Part shown: in pieces, positions 11,291 to 21,171 of the stretch
How positions within the stretch are numbered: position 1 is the first letter of the stretch
Layout: each line of letters opens with the position of its first letter
Source: Chondrus crispus
Taxonomy: Eukaryota; Rhodophyta; Florideophyceae; Gigartinales; Gigartinaceae
NCBI RefSeq assembly: GCF_000350225.1
Contig: NW_005179178.1
Span: 1-64,000 of the forward strand
Length of the DNA: 64,000 nucleotides
Direction: 5' to 3'
Notes under the pieces: generated by a model
The model's input: the letters and a program-made list of their open reading frames with translations, nothing else
The model's database searches: none
Told to the model about the DNA's origin: nothing
Position numbers and translations under genes: made by a program

Positions 11291-11908
11291 CTAAGCCGTC
11301 TCGTCTGCTTCAAGGTACTCGAGGCGTGCTTTCCATAAGCGACTTGCCTTAGAATTGTTCGCCTTTTCGTTTCCACGGAACAGATGAGGAAACTGGCGGA
11401 CAGCTTTTGAGGCAATGTGTTTAGAACCTGCCCTGGAGACCTCCTCAGACATCCACTTGACAATCTTAACGCGATCTGATCGCGTAAGCACACGTTGGAC
11501 CGCTCTTGTGCGGACCGCCGAGGGCGCGGCTGTGTTGGGCGGCGGTGCCGGAAGGCCGGAGTTGGGTTGTAGTGTGGCAGATGTTAGCGGATTGGCAGAG
11601 GAATGATTGGCATCTACAGTAGCTTCTTGTGTTGAAGCTGCGTCTCTTTCGTTCCGCAGGCGTTCGGCATTTTGGAGGGAAGCAATAATGGGAGATGCTG
11701 ATACCGTCATGATACGCAAGCTGGATCTTTCGGACGGCGGGGTGCAGCTTTGATGTAAGAATGGAAAAGGTAAGCCTTTATATGTGCATAACCGAAACAC
11801 CACAATGGCGTTTTGTTCCAGATTTGGGTTAGTATCTGTCAAAAATGGCGCGCAGGACAGCGAATTGGCTGCTTTCTGAGACTGCACTATTAGATGTATG
11901 GTTTGCAA
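11291..11908 (-). CDS. Pogo-like transposase, N-terminal part
   Basis: This frame is in phase with the catalytic frame downstream and is separated from it only by TAG (11291-11293) plus 15 sense codons. The likely start is ATG at 11710, about 139 codons before the stop, because sequence before it lies in the subterminal region. The N-terminus is a low-complexity Ala/Pro/Ser linker. The last about 60 residues (RSDRVKIVKWMSEEVSRAGS onward, then NNSKASRLWKARLEYLEADE) are charged and helical and look like a helix-turn-helix DNA-binding segment, as expected at the N-terminus of pogo-type transposases. Together the parts would give a roughly 560-residue protein. Confidence 0.65.
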   Translation of the reverse strand: MQTIHLIVQSQKAANSLSCAPFLTDTNPNLEQNAIVVFRLCTYKGLPFPFLHQSCTPPSERSSLRIMTVSASPIIASLQNAERLRNERDAASTQEATVDANHSSANPLTSATLQPNSGLPAPPPNTAAPSAVRTRAVQRVLTRSDRVKIVKWMSEEVSRAGSKHIASKAVRQFPHLFRGNEKANNSKASRLWKARLEYLEADETA

Positions 11909-12012
11909 TTAGTGCGGACCGCAGTAATTGCGCCATCGGCGATAGGCGAGAAACACAATTTACTGCGGTCTGCACTAATTTCGAACCCGCACTATATTTT
12001 CACCCGCACTAT
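11909..12012. repeat. Right subterminal palindromic boxes of the DNA transposon
   Basis: TTAGTGCGGACCGCAGTAA lies at 11909-11927 and a TTTACTGCGGTCTGCACTAA copy at about 11959-11978. Two CCCGCACTAT half-boxes follow before the terminal repeat. They mirror the boxes at the left end. Confidence 0.65.
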
Positions 12013-12031
12013 TTGCAGTATTCGGTGTAGA

Positions 12032-12044
12032 GGTTATGGGCACC
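12032..12044 (+). other. Copia primer-binding site, half-tRNA-iMet type
   Basis: GGTTATGGGCACC directly follows the copia 5' LTR end. It is close to the complement of the anticodon arm of initiator tRNA-Met (GGTTATGGGCCC), the internal 'half-tRNA' primer used by Drosophila copia and related elements. The match and position are seen in the sequence; priming is inferred. Confidence 0.55.
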
Positions 12045-12104
12045 ATTCCAGTGTGACTTCGATCCTGGTGACGATTTCTCTCACTGGATCCCTTTACACA
12101 GGCC

Positions 12105-12750
12105 TGTAGTGCACTGTGCTAAGTAACGGGACAGCTGTCCCTAGCGGCCAAAATCGCGCTCGCCGCCACCACGTGCACCACGGGTATCCGTGGACCCCCC
12201 TGCCGCTCTACCGGACCTCCCCGTGGACACGTGTAATCCCTCCGCATCCCATAGGGCCTATGGGGGCTGTACTTGGTCCCCTCGGGGCTACACCCGTTCC
12301 TTCCTAGTTATTCTAATTTACAGTATAATTTAGCTTCGCCATTACGGCGGCGGGGGACTATATAGTCAACCCGATACTCAAAGTAAAGAGGCACGAAGCC
12401 TCGGGTCTTTTACCTTGGTTTCTGGATTCCAGGTTGTAGCCTCGACTCGGTACTGGCTCGCCCATACCGACCGAGCCATCTACACCCCTGGAATCCCAAC
12501 TGCCTTCCCCGCGCGCGTCGACCCCAACCGCGCGAGCGCTACGTTAATTACTGTGCTGTCCGTTCTGTTAGTTCTGTTTTTCCTTTAATTCATCCTCTTT
12601 ATTGCTGACTACGTTGCTACTTTTCTACCGCGCAAGCCGCGCCCGGATCCCGGTTCCGGTCATCCACCGGGTGGTCTCCTGAATTTCCTTACGCGTCCGA
12701 ACGCGCGTCGCTCTGCCTACAGCCGCCACCCGTGGCTGTAGTGCACGACA
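12105..12750 (+). repeat. 5' LTR of gypsy A
   Basis: It starts TGTAGTGCAC and ends GTGCACGACA, so its termini are near-inverted repeats. It contains several palindromes: GGGACAGCTGTCCC at 12128-12141, CCCATAGG/CCTATGGG at 12248-12264 and GACTATATAGTC at 12356-12367. The last is a plausible TATA box. Two CACGTG boxes lie near 12168 and 12226. Confidence 0.92.
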
Positions 12751-12753
12751 TTT

Positions 12754-12771
12754 TGGTCTCCCGACCTAGAA
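12754..12771 (+). other. Primer-binding-like site of gypsy A
   Basis: TGGTCTCCCGACCTAGAA lies 3 nt inside the 5' LTR. The identical 18-mer lies just inside the 5' LTRs of elements B and C. It is presumed to be the tRNA primer site, but I could not assign the tRNA from memory. Confidence 0.65.
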
Positions 12772-13052
12772 GCAGTCGATACTCTCGTGCATCCGAGTGT
12801 CCTCTTTCTTCCCTGACCTACTTTCCCTTTCTATCTATCTCTCCTACCTACGCTTTTCCCTCACGCACCGATCGTTAGGTGTATTCGCCATGGTGACCGG
12901 CTCCGAGTCGTCCCATGACACTCGTCCGAGAGACGTCCCAGCGCCCGTCGCGGCGTGGATCACGCGGAACCGCCGCGAAGGACTCCGGGAAGCCGAGAGG
13001 TTCTCTCTGAACTTAATCGAGGAGAAACTCGCACACCGCCAAGATACGCGAG

Positions 13053-14978
13053 ATGTTGGACAGCCTTGTGGCTGGTAAGATCGCCGCTCAGGCAGAGGTA
13101 CAGTCCCAACAGGGACGTGATCGCCTCGCCGCGCTAGAAGGCGTTCTAACTCGAGCGTGGCAGAAGGACATCGCCTCCACCGTCGACGAGACACTCCTTC
13201 CCCTACGGGAGGAAGTAAATCGCCTGACGCAGGAAGTCAACGACCTCCGTCGGCGTAACCTCGCCTTGGAAACGGCGCAGACACGACCCGCCCCCGGTAG
13301 ACCGGACGAGTCGACCGCGTCGAAGCCAAGACCCAACCCGCAGTTACATGCGTTACAACCGTTGGACGAAAATCTACTGTTCGCCGACGTCACGAAGTCG
13401 GCTCTCACGGCCGCCGGGATCCCGTTCCCCGATCCCCTGACGATGGAGGGACACCGAGATCCTACTGCAGACCTAGCGGCCGCCCGAGGCCCGTCACCAA
13501 GATCGTCTCGCGACAAGAAGGTCAAGACCGAAGGCCACCGTCACAAGTCCGGCCACGGAAGCCGACCTGAACCGGAGGATTTCTCCGGTTACTCGGGGGG
13601 ATCCCCGCCCTCAGCTTCAGAATCCGACTCCGATTCGGACTCCGAAGCCGAGGCATTCACGGTACCGCAACCGACCTTCGGCCCTAAGGCGAAGGGTGTC
13701 ACGGTGTGGAAACCGACCAACCATCGCTTCCGCGTCGCGTGTAATTATCGAGCTTACCGTCTCGTGAATACCGACCCCACCGTCGATGCAAAGGTGTACG
13801 CCACGACGCGTAAGCGCGTGCAATATCTCCTCGTCGTAATGGGAGAGTACAAGTTTAACGGGTCCGACCCGATCAAAGTTATCAGCTTTTTGGCTAGATG
13901 TAAGGAGAATTTCGACAACGCAGAAATGTCGGAGGCAATGGCTCTAATGGCCTTGCCGCATCTTCTCAACCCGCCGGCGAAGGAGGCGTACGAATCCCAT
14001 CGAGGATATTTCCGACGCAATCAAGGGATTGCGTCGTGGCCAGCAGCAGTGAACTGGTTGCTTCGTACGTATGCTACGAATATTCAGATCGAGCAAGCGC
14101 TCTCTGTGGTCCGGGATTTACGCCAAAAACCCGGCGAAGTGGAGACCGAGTATGCGACTCGTATGTTAACCGCCCTCGCGCGGTGTGGGGACATCCATTC
14201 CCCCTATGAACGCACTACCCTGTTCATAGAGGGCCTCCTTCCGGCGATCAAGCCGTTGGTGCTCCAAGCACGGGAGAATCGCCCCCGATCCTCATTCGAA
14301 GACACGGTGGCCGAAGCCCGCGCTCAAGGGGCGCCCTACCGCGCGCAGACGGCTGGCGGAAGAAGACGCGTCGACTTCGCGAGACCCGCCGCCAAGCAAG
14401 TGTTGGCGATGGCAGACAGTATGCCCTCATCGACAACCGCGGGTCTGACCCCGAGCTATCATACAGGCCTGGACGCCGAGAACTTCCTCGCCAATGACGA
14501 GCCATTCGCCGCCGCAGCCGGGTCCCCCTCATTTCCCACCGAGGGATCCTCATTCAACGACAAGGATTCGTTGTTCTACGGAGAGCGGCGGCCGACCTAC
14601 AAGCACCCGCCCCGGCTTCCGAGACCGCGCGAGAAGTCTCCCGGGTGGGCCGGTCGAGAGGGAACCCGGGATATGAAGACACCTTCCCCGCAAATCATCT
14701 GCTCCACCTGCTACAAAGTCGGGGATCATATTAACCCCGACTGTAGCATGAAGGTGCGCGATGTGTCGCTCGTCCCTCATAATTTTGAGAAGCTCACGGC
14801 GGCACAGAAGGCCCGTGTTCCGGCAGACGCGTACTTGCGCGCTGTAGCCCTCCTCAGTTTCGAGGCGAATCGGCTGATCGCACCCGTCTTGCCGTCGAAG
14901 TCTCCCTCCGCGTCGGAAAATTCAAGCCCCCCGAGCGGTAAAACCCTCTCTCCGAAAAACCAGGAGACCCACAGCTGA
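13053..14978 (+). CDS. gag: Gag of gypsy A (641 codons)
   Basis: Gag forms the virus-like particle and packages element RNA in the cytoplasm. Residues about 40-75 form a coiled coil (LREEVNRLTQEVNDLRRRN), followed by a long Pro/Ser/acidic linker. The capsid-like core (Retrotrans_gag type) lies at about 230-430, with the typical stretch EVETEYATRMLTALARCGDI. A zinc-knuckle-like CxxC...H...C segment lies at residues 550-564. More gag-like sequence lies just upstream in another frame, from an ATG near 12890, so the true N-terminus may differ. The pol frame overlaps the gag end at -1. Treated as a fossil part of an element that looks broken. Confidence 0.8.
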   Translation: MLDSLVAGKIAAQAEVQSQQGRDRLAALEGVLTRAWQKDIASTVDETLLPLREEVNRLTQEVNDLRRRNLALETAQTRPAPGRPDESTASKPRPNPQLHALQPLDENLLFADVTKSALTAAGIPFPDPLTMEGHRDPTADLAAARGPSPRSSRDKKVKTEGHRHKSGHGSRPEPEDFSGYSGGSPPSASESDSDSDSEAEAFTVPQPTFGPKAKGVTVWKPTNHRFRVACNYRAYRLVNTDPTVDAKVYATTRKRVQYLLVVMGEYKFNGSDPIKVISFLARCKENFDNAEMSEAMALMALPHLLNPPAKEAYESHRGYFRRNQGIASWPAAVNWLLRTYATNIQIEQALSVVRDLRQKPGEVETEYATRMLTALARCGDIHSPYERTTLFIEGLLPAIKPLVLQARENRPRSSFEDTVAEARAQGAPYRAQTAGGRRRVDFARPAAKQVLAMADSMPSSTTAGLTPSYHTGLDAENFLANDEPFAAAAGSPSFPTEGSSFNDKDSLFYGERRPTYKHPPRLPRPREKSPGWAGREGTRDMKTPSPQIICSTCYKVGDHINPDCSMKVRDVSLVPHNFEKLTAAQKARVPADAYLRAVALLSFEANRLIAPVLPSKSPSASENSSPPSGKTLSPKNQETHS

Positions 14979-15043
14979 AAATCGCTGACATTCCATCGCG
15001 GGACACCGCGTCACCTCCGCCCCCGAAGCCGGCGATCCGCGTC

Positions 15044-17707
15044 TTGGGACGGAGACACGCTCGCCAAGCGAGCCCCTCCAACCCCGATCCGACGGGCATG
15101 GGGACGCTCCGCCGACCGTGGCGTCTTAACAACGGGAGGCGCTCCCCCGACGACAAGGCCGTCGAGCCAGTTTGTACACTGTCTCGACGTAATTACAAGG
15201 TCTACGCCGACCTTGGGATCACCACCTCCATCATGGTGCGCCAACTCACCATCCTGGACACGGGTGCCGGCTCCAATTTTGTCCGCGCCGACACCCTGCC
15301 CAAAGGATGGGAGCGCTTAGTCGAACCGGGGGATGTCCCGACGATCGCTGACGCGAATGGGCGGCCGTTACGAACAAGCGGGACCATCACCCTCGTTGCT
15401 CGACTAGCCACTCGCACCATGAAATGCAAGTTCATCGTGTGCGAGCGCCTGGCAGCCCCCGTCATTCTGGGCTGTGACTTTAACGACAAGTTTGTCGAGG
15501 CCATCTATCCACGTCGGAAGGTGGTCGAGCTCGATGATGGGACGAAAATCCCCATCGTGAGAAAACCGGCAACTCGTCGAGCCGAAGCACCTCCGCTCCC
15601 CTCGGAGCAGGAGTATGAAAACGACCCGGGTCGAGTTTCCCCCAAACTCAAGGTTTCTCGTCCGGTTATCATACCACCCGAGACGCAAGCCTGGGTGCAT
15701 GTGACCAATGGTCGCACGGGTCTTTCCGTTTTGGAACCCAACCCGCAGTTATATGCGAAACACCGCGTCTCCCTGTCGAATGGGGTCGCGCACATCACCG
15801 CCCTTCGAGAGTTCAAGGTCTTGGTAGCCAACTTCGCCTCCGCCCCCAAGCGCCTCTCGAAGAACCAGGTGCTGGGGTACGTTACCCCTCATCCGCGTGC
15901 CATGATACGCACCGCGATGCCTCTCGACGCCCTCCTAGCGGCGGAATTTACAGAAGGGGACAAGCCCCAATCTGAGAAGGGGGAGGAGTCCCCCCCGGCT
16001 TCGTCGAAGGAAGAACCCCAAGAATTTGATGCTGTCTCCCTCCAACATCTGCCGTCGCATGTCCGCACGCGAGTACGTGACATGCTTACGCCGTACTCCC
16101 GTATGTGGAGTGGCGATCTCGGGGAAGTCCGGGCTACGCAGCACCGGATCGAACTCAACCCCGGCTCGAAGCCGTTTCGATGTCAGCCATACCGGGCTGG
16201 ACCTCGGTCTCGACAAGCCGAACAAGACGCCGTGGATGGGATGATCTCAAGCGGGGTCATCTCCCGATCACAATCAGAATGGGCATCCCCGGTGGTTCTC
16301 ATTCCCAAACCGGATGGATCCCTCCGTTTCTGCGTCGATTACAGACGTTTGAACGCGATGACAGTACGGGACACTTACCCGATTCCTCGCATGGACGAGT
16401 GTCTGGACTCGCTCGGCGAAGCGAACGTGTTCACAACTCTAGATTGTAACTCGGGTTGTTGGCAAATCCCCGTTGCGGAAGAAGACCGTCCGAAAACCAC
16501 GTTCACGTGTCATGCCGGTACTTATCAATTTAACCGAATGCCGTTCGGGCTAATGAACGCGCCCGCCACATTCCAACGGATGTTGGACATTCTCCTCTCC
16601 GGATACCGATGGAAGAGCTGCCTCATCTATCTAGATGACATTATCATATTCTCGAAGGATTATGAAACTCATCTCAAGGATGTCAAGGTCATACTCTCTG
16701 CGTTACAACAAGAGGGGTTATCACTGAAATTGAACAAGTGCAAATTCTTTCAGGACTCCGTGGAGTACCTGGGCCACATCATTCGACCCGGGGAACTTCA
16801 TGTCCACCCGAAGAATGTCTCGGCCTTGGCTGAGGCCAAGCCGCCACGAACCCAGACTGAGCTCCGCTCGTTCCTGGGTATGTGTAACGTGTACCGACGT
16901 TTCGTCGACCACTTCGCCAAGATTGCGGCGCCGTTGACGTCCATGCTCAAGAAGGGGGAGCCCGATCGGCTCCCCGAACTGGACGAAGACCGCAGGTCTG
17001 CCTTCGAAGCTCTGAAGACTTGCCTGATTTCCCCGCCGATCTTGCGACTACCGCGGCTGGGGCTACCGTATTCCCTCGACACGGATGCATCCGACGCCCA
17101 ACTCGGTTGCACGTTATTACAGCAACACGAGGATGGTAACAGATACCCTGTCGGGTTCTGGTCGCGAACGCTCTCGTCGGCGGAAAGGAATTACTCCACG
17201 ACGGAGAAAGAATGTTTGGCCATTGTGTGGGCCATTCAGACGCTGCGTCCTTACTTGGATCGCGAGCGATTTACGGTCAACACCGACCATCATTCCCTTC
17301 GCTGGTTAATGAATCTCGCCGACGCAAGCGGGCGTCTAGCACGGTGGCGCTTGCGCCTAGCCGAGTTTGACTTCGACGTCACGTACGTGAAGGGCATCAA
17401 GAATTGTCTCGCCGACGCCCTCAGTCGAATACCGTCTACAGGGGGCACAACCGTCCCCATCGACGAAGAACTACCGTGCTTCTCCGTTTTGGAGTTTCAC
17501 GAAGACAAGCCGGAAGTGGAACCCGAGGAATGGGACGACGACGTTCACGACGGATGCTTCGCCCTCGCCCCCCCGGCTTCCAAGGCCGCAATTACACACG
17601 ACGAGATTGTGCTCGCTCAACACTCCGACCCGTTCTGTAAGGAGATCGCTTCCCATCTTGAGAAGGGGGAGGGGTGGCCCAAATTCGCCTTTCCAAGTTC
17701 TTCATGA
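15044..17707 (+). CDS. pol: Protease, reverse transcriptase and RNase H of gypsy A
   Basis: This frame encodes the replication enzymes of a Ty3/gypsy element. The aspartic protease has DTGAG at residue 72 and VILGCDF about 60 residues later. The RT spans about 355-590, with FCVDYRRLN, MPFGLMNAPATF and the catalytic YLDD at 529-532. RNase H (RT_RNaseH type) begins near DTDAS at 679-684 and includes TDHHSLRW. The frame is open upstream of the marked start and overlaps gag by about 37 nt at -1, so expression as a Gag-Pol fusion by frameshifting is likely for the family. The rest of pol lies in neighbouring frames; the element looks broken. Confidence 0.88.
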   Translation: MGRRHARQASPSNPDPTGMGTLRRPWRLNNGRRSPDDKAVEPVCTLSRRNYKVYADLGITTSIMVRQLTILDTGAGSNFVRADTLPKGWERLVEPGDVPTIADANGRPLRTSGTITLVARLATRTMKCKFIVCERLAAPVILGCDFNDKFVEAIYPRRKVVELDDGTKIPIVRKPATRRAEAPPLPSEQEYENDPGRVSPKLKVSRPVIIPPETQAWVHVTNGRTGLSVLEPNPQLYAKHRVSLSNGVAHITALREFKVLVANFASAPKRLSKNQVLGYVTPHPRAMIRTAMPLDALLAAEFTEGDKPQSEKGEESPPASSKEEPQEFDAVSLQHLPSHVRTRVRDMLTPYSRMWSGDLGEVRATQHRIELNPGSKPFRCQPYRAGPRSRQAEQDAVDGMISSGVISRSQSEWASPVVLIPKPDGSLRFCVDYRRLNAMTVRDTYPIPRMDECLDSLGEANVFTTLDCNSGCWQIPVAEEDRPKTTFTCHAGTYQFNRMPFGLMNAPATFQRMLDILLSGYRWKSCLIYLDDIIIFSKDYETHLKDVKVILSALQQEGLSLKLNKCKFFQDSVEYLGHIIRPGELHVHPKNVSALAEAKPPRTQTELRSFLGMCNVYRRFVDHFAKIAAPLTSMLKKGEPDRLPELDEDRRSAFEALKTCLISPPILRLPRLGLPYSLDTDASDAQLGCTLLQQHEDGNRYPVGFWSRTLSSAERNYSTTEKECLAIVWAIQTLRPYLDRERFTVNTDHHSLRWLMNLADASGRLARWRLRLAEFDFDVTYVKGIKNCLADALSRIPSTGGTTVPIDEELPCFSVLEFHEDKPEVEPEEWDDDVHDGCFALAPPASKAAITHDEIVLAQHSDPFCKEIASHLEKGEGWPKFAFPSSS

Positions 17708-18558
17708 ACAACGAAGGGGTACTGTGTCGGAAAGCGCACCTTGACGGTGTTGAGCAAATCGTCGTACCAACCACTCTGCGCGAGCGAGTTTTATATATGG
17801 CGCATTACCCCGCCGCCTCGGGACATCCCGGAGGCAGGCGTCTGTTCTACACGTTAAGACAACGGTACTACTGGCCGAGTATGTCCGTCGACGCATACGC
17901 CACAGTCAGAAGATGCTCCGACTGTGCGAAAGCTCGCATTAAATTGCGTAAGCACAACGCGAAGTTGAAAACGTTCCCTCCGATGGGACCCTTGGAGTTT
18001 ATCGCTATTGACATCCTAGGCGAACTCCCCAGAACACCAAGAGGCAATCGATACCTCTTGGTAATATCTGATCGTTACTCAAAGCTGACCCGAACGGTGC
18101 CGCTTAAGAGAATAACCGCCGAGACCGTTGCTCAGGCGTTCGTCACACACTGGGTCTTCGTATACGGAGCCCCAGTGAAACTACTCTCCGACAATGGGAG
18201 TCAATTCACGTCAAGGTTCTTCCTTGCCGTGTGCAAAATCCTCCGCGTCGAAAGCGTGTTTACCACAGCTTATCACCCACAAGCTAATGGACAAGTGGAG
18301 AGGTTCAACCGCACCCTGGTATCCTCCCTACGGCACTACTTAGCCGACAACCAACGCGATTGGGACCAGTTCACGGACGCGCTAACCTACGGTTACAATT
18401 GTACCGTGAATCGCATGATCGGTATGAAGCCGTTTGATCTCGTGTTATCTCGGACGCCGGCGCCGCTTTCCATCCAGCAGACCCCTACTCTGGAACAGGA
18501 CGTCTCGCGTACGCAATATAAGCTCCGTTTCTTAACGTGGTTACGCGGGCTAATGTGA
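17674..18558 (+). CDS. pol: Integrase of gypsy A
   Basis: Integrase inserts the element cDNA into chromatin. An HHCC zinc-binding region at about residues 40-90 ends in CSDCAKAR, with GHPGGRRL and YYWPSM between the pairs. The catalytic triad D113 (AIDILGEL), D173 (LSDNGSQF) and E209 (GQVERFNRT) has the D-x59-D-x35-E spacing of the family. The remaining C-terminal parts of pol follow in other frames to 19913. Confidence 0.85.
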   Translation: MAQIRLSKFFMNNEGVLCRKAHLDGVEQIVVPTTLRERVLYMAHYPAASGHPGGRRLFYTLRQRYYWPSMSVDAYATVRRCSDCAKARIKLRKHNAKLKTFPPMGPLEFIAIDILGELPRTPRGNRYLLVISDRYSKLTRTVPLKRITAETVAQAFVTHWVFVYGAPVKLLSDNGSQFTSRFFLAVCKILRVESVFTTAYHPQANGQVERFNRTLVSSLRHYLADNQRDWDQFTDALTYGYNCTVNRMIGMKPFDLVLSRTPAPLSIQQTPTLEQDVSRTQYKLRFLTWLRGLM

Positions 18559-18618
18559 ACAGCCCGCGACACGCTGCTCGCCGGTCAAGACCGCTATAAA
18601 CGCGATTTCGACAAGAGA

Positions 18619-19179
18619 TTGCGAACGCCGACACCGCAATGCGAATTAGGTGATCAAGTCCTCATCGAGCGAGAGACATCCCTGCGAGTGGATGAGAAGA
18701 CGGATAAGGACCGGGTCAATAACAAGTTAGCCCCTCGAACGGAAGGGCCGTTCCCGGTGGTGGCCCTAGATGAGCATACAGTGACCATCACCCGGACTAC
18801 AGGCCTGAAAGATAGAGTCTCGAGAGACCGCATTGTGAAGGCTCCCCCTCTACGGACCATACCCGCCGACGCCGACCCCTCGTCACCTACGCCAACCGAC
18901 GGCGACGCGTCTACCGTCATCCCCGCCGGGGCACCTCCCCGCCCGTGGAGAGACGACCTCGGCCCAGGTAACCCGGATATATCTCCGCCAAGGTCAACAG
19001 CCTCGGAGGACCCAGACACTACTCGCGAGAAGAACGAGATCGAAAACGCGACGCATGGCGCGAGAGCAACACGACCGTCAAGGTCGAAATCAATGATTCC
19101 ACCCAAAGGGGGCCCCCGGCATCGGGATTACTGCACGCTCTCCGAGACGACCCGCACGCACGGGTCATTTCTCAACTAA
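18619..19179 (+). pseudogene. Integrase C-terminal segment of gypsy A
   Basis: This 186-codon frame begins with the GPFPVV...HTVTI...RVSRDRIV pattern of the small beta-barrel that follows gypsy integrase cores. It then runs into a disordered Pro/Ser/Thr-rich linker leading toward the chromodomain. It belongs to the same fossil pol. Confidence 0.6.
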
Positions 19180-19196
19180 ATAGGAGGTCCGCTACA

Positions 19197-19913
19197 ATGG
19201 GCGAAGGGTCCGTGTCTAAAAAGGGACTCCCTCACCCACGGCTGCCGTCACGGTTAGAGCCGCCGCAGCACCGCGACACGCATGCCATGGAGGCGAGGCC
19301 TACCGTAATACGCCCCCGGCGAGCGACCAACGCCCCGAACGGCGATAAGTCGCCGAATGAACGAACGCGTACCTTCACTGCCAGGCCACAGGACACGTGG
19401 ACACGGGACCCGGAAAAAATTCAAAAGAAAATATCCCCGCCCGAGTCCGCCGCACCGGCGGTGACCGCGGACTCCACTCGCTGCCCCAATGAGACGCCAC
19501 CGGGTACAGAGGAGATCTCCGGGAGGCACGTCGCCAACTTTGCGTCTATGTGTACCTTCGGTCCACCCCTCCTCAGGTCCCCGGGAAGCCCTCCTCACCC
19601 GCAAACCGCGGTTGATTCCTCATATCAAAACGCGTCAAGCCCGCCCTCCGAGGCGACGAAACGACCCCCTCCCACTAGGAAGGAGGCCACACAAACCTAC
19701 GTGGTTGACGCGCTAACGGGATACAAGCCGGGAACGGACGGGATGCCTCTATTCCGCGTCCGTTGGTACGGATACACGTCGGATGATGACACTTGGGAAC
19801 CCGCAAATTACATCGACTACAATACCGTCGTACGATTCTGCAAACGCAAACGTCTCCCCGCACCAAACGTCCGGTTATGGTCACACCCGGACAGCGTGGG
19901 GCTGGCTAACTGA
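19197..19913 (+). CDS. Chromodomain end of gypsy A pol
   Basis: The last about 55 residues (about 167-220 of 238) form a chromodomain: YVVDALTGYK, LFRVRWYGYTSDDDTWEP, then NTVVRFCKRK. In chromoviruses this C-terminal domain tethers integrase to histone marks and directs insertion into heterochromatin, which fits the nesting seen here. The preceding 160 residues are Pro/Arg-rich linker. It is part of a pol spread over several frames. Confidence 0.8.
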   Translation: MGEGSVSKKGLPHPRLPSRLEPPQHRDTHAMEARPTVIRPRRATNAPNGDKSPNERTRTFTARPQDTWTRDPEKIQKKISPPESAAPAVTADSTRCPNETPPGTEEISGRHVANFASMCTFGPPLLRSPGSPPHPQTAVDSSYQNASSPPSEATKRPPPTRKEATQTYVVDALTGYKPGTDGMPLFRVRWYGYTSDDDTWEPANYIDYNTVVRFCKRKRLPAPNVRLWSHPDSVGLAN

Positions 19914-21171
19914 ACTCCGCCATAACCACCTAGTTTCCTTCGGTGTCTGGTGGGCCTCTAGGTCGGGCCACCTCCCCCCTCCGGAAGAGCCAACGCCGGC
20001 TCGTAAGGTATGTATACATGCTCAGCGAGGAGTTCCGTTGTCATATCGCACGCCTCCGCACCTCTGAGCTCACCCCGGGGCACAGATCATCGCAACCCTC
20101 CGGGTAGGGGCGCCCCTGCTCACCTACCTTCCCCCCGGCGCCACGCGCTCCGCCTTCGCCGGCGATCGTCCCCCTTCAAGACATTCCCCTCCGGTGGCCG
20201 CACGCCCTCACCATTAACGCGGAGTGTCGCTCGACACCATGGTCGCCCTCCCGCGTCCCCAAGCGACCTCTACCGGAAGTGGAGAAACCGTGCGGGGTCA
20301 CCAGGTGATCCTGACCACGATTTGGGATCCCTTCCGACCAACCCCGCGCCGGGCTGCCACACGAGGCGATAGCACCTTCTAGCAGGACCCCCAATTGACC
20401 TTCCCCTCGGCCGACGACCCTCACTCCAGGGGAACGTCCGAGCACGTCGACAGCGAGACGACGCACGGCTCGTCTGGCTAACCCTCGCGGCCCCTCGTTC
20501 TCGAGCGTGTCCCTCGCGACACCCCCCCCCGACGCGGGTAACCGACGACGTCAACTACGCGCCGATTCTCCCGCGAGCCGGGTACAGCCCCCCTCCGCGA
20601 CGTGGAGAAGACCTCTACCAGTCACGGGAGAGATGGCTATGCGCCGCGACGGACGGCTGGTACGCACCAAGAATGATGTGCTCGCTACCTCGGGGTAAAC
20701 CCGTGACACCCGACTCGGACCCCCCACACTTCCGAGTCGGTACAGTACCCCTCTCAAGGGCCGAAAACCTTCGACCGTAGAAACTTCGGAGGACTCGCTC
20801 CGACGAGTACCCATGCCGAGGTAACCATCCCTCGGGGGGGATGTCCACACGGGGAACCACCCGCTGTGCCGTAGTTACCCAGATGGTCACGTAACTACGT
20901 CGCCGTCCGACCACCTCCGAGCGCATACACGGGGACCGCACAAGACCTATGCCCCGTCCATCACCCTCATTTGGCTGACTCGCCCGTCGCTCAGAAAAGG
21001 GGTTCCGTCCTTTCGGGTCCGTTCCTCTCCCTCGACTCCAGATCCCAACACTACGGGTAACGATACAAGAAGGGACTGCGTTTATTAGCTACTATAGTGC
21101 CTCTTCGCGCTCCCGTATTCGCCCCTGGAGTCAAGACGGGGGACCGGCTGGAGGAAGACCCTCCTCGCCAA
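19914..21171 (+). other. Long non-coding region of gypsy A between pol and antisense ORF
   Basis: About 1.26 kb follow the pol end without a frame I can support. The frames present are GC-rich shadows without motifs. Elements B and C have equivalent regions of about 4.6 and 3.5 kb. Confidence 0.6.

Larger units (their letters stand above)
9765..12027 (-). mobile_element. Tc1/mariner-superfamily (pogo-like) DNA transposon
   Basis: The element is 2,263 bp. Its ends are inverted repeats reading CACC(C)GAATACTGCAAATAG inward from each end, and it is flanked by TA at 9763-9764 and 12028-12029, the target duplication of the superfamily. It encodes a DDE_1-type transposase on the minus strand. Both subterminal regions carry several copies of a palindromic box related to TTAGTGCGGWCCGCASTAA. 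It sits inside the copia 5' LTR and is therefore younger than that element. It looks nearly whole. Confidence 0.88.
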
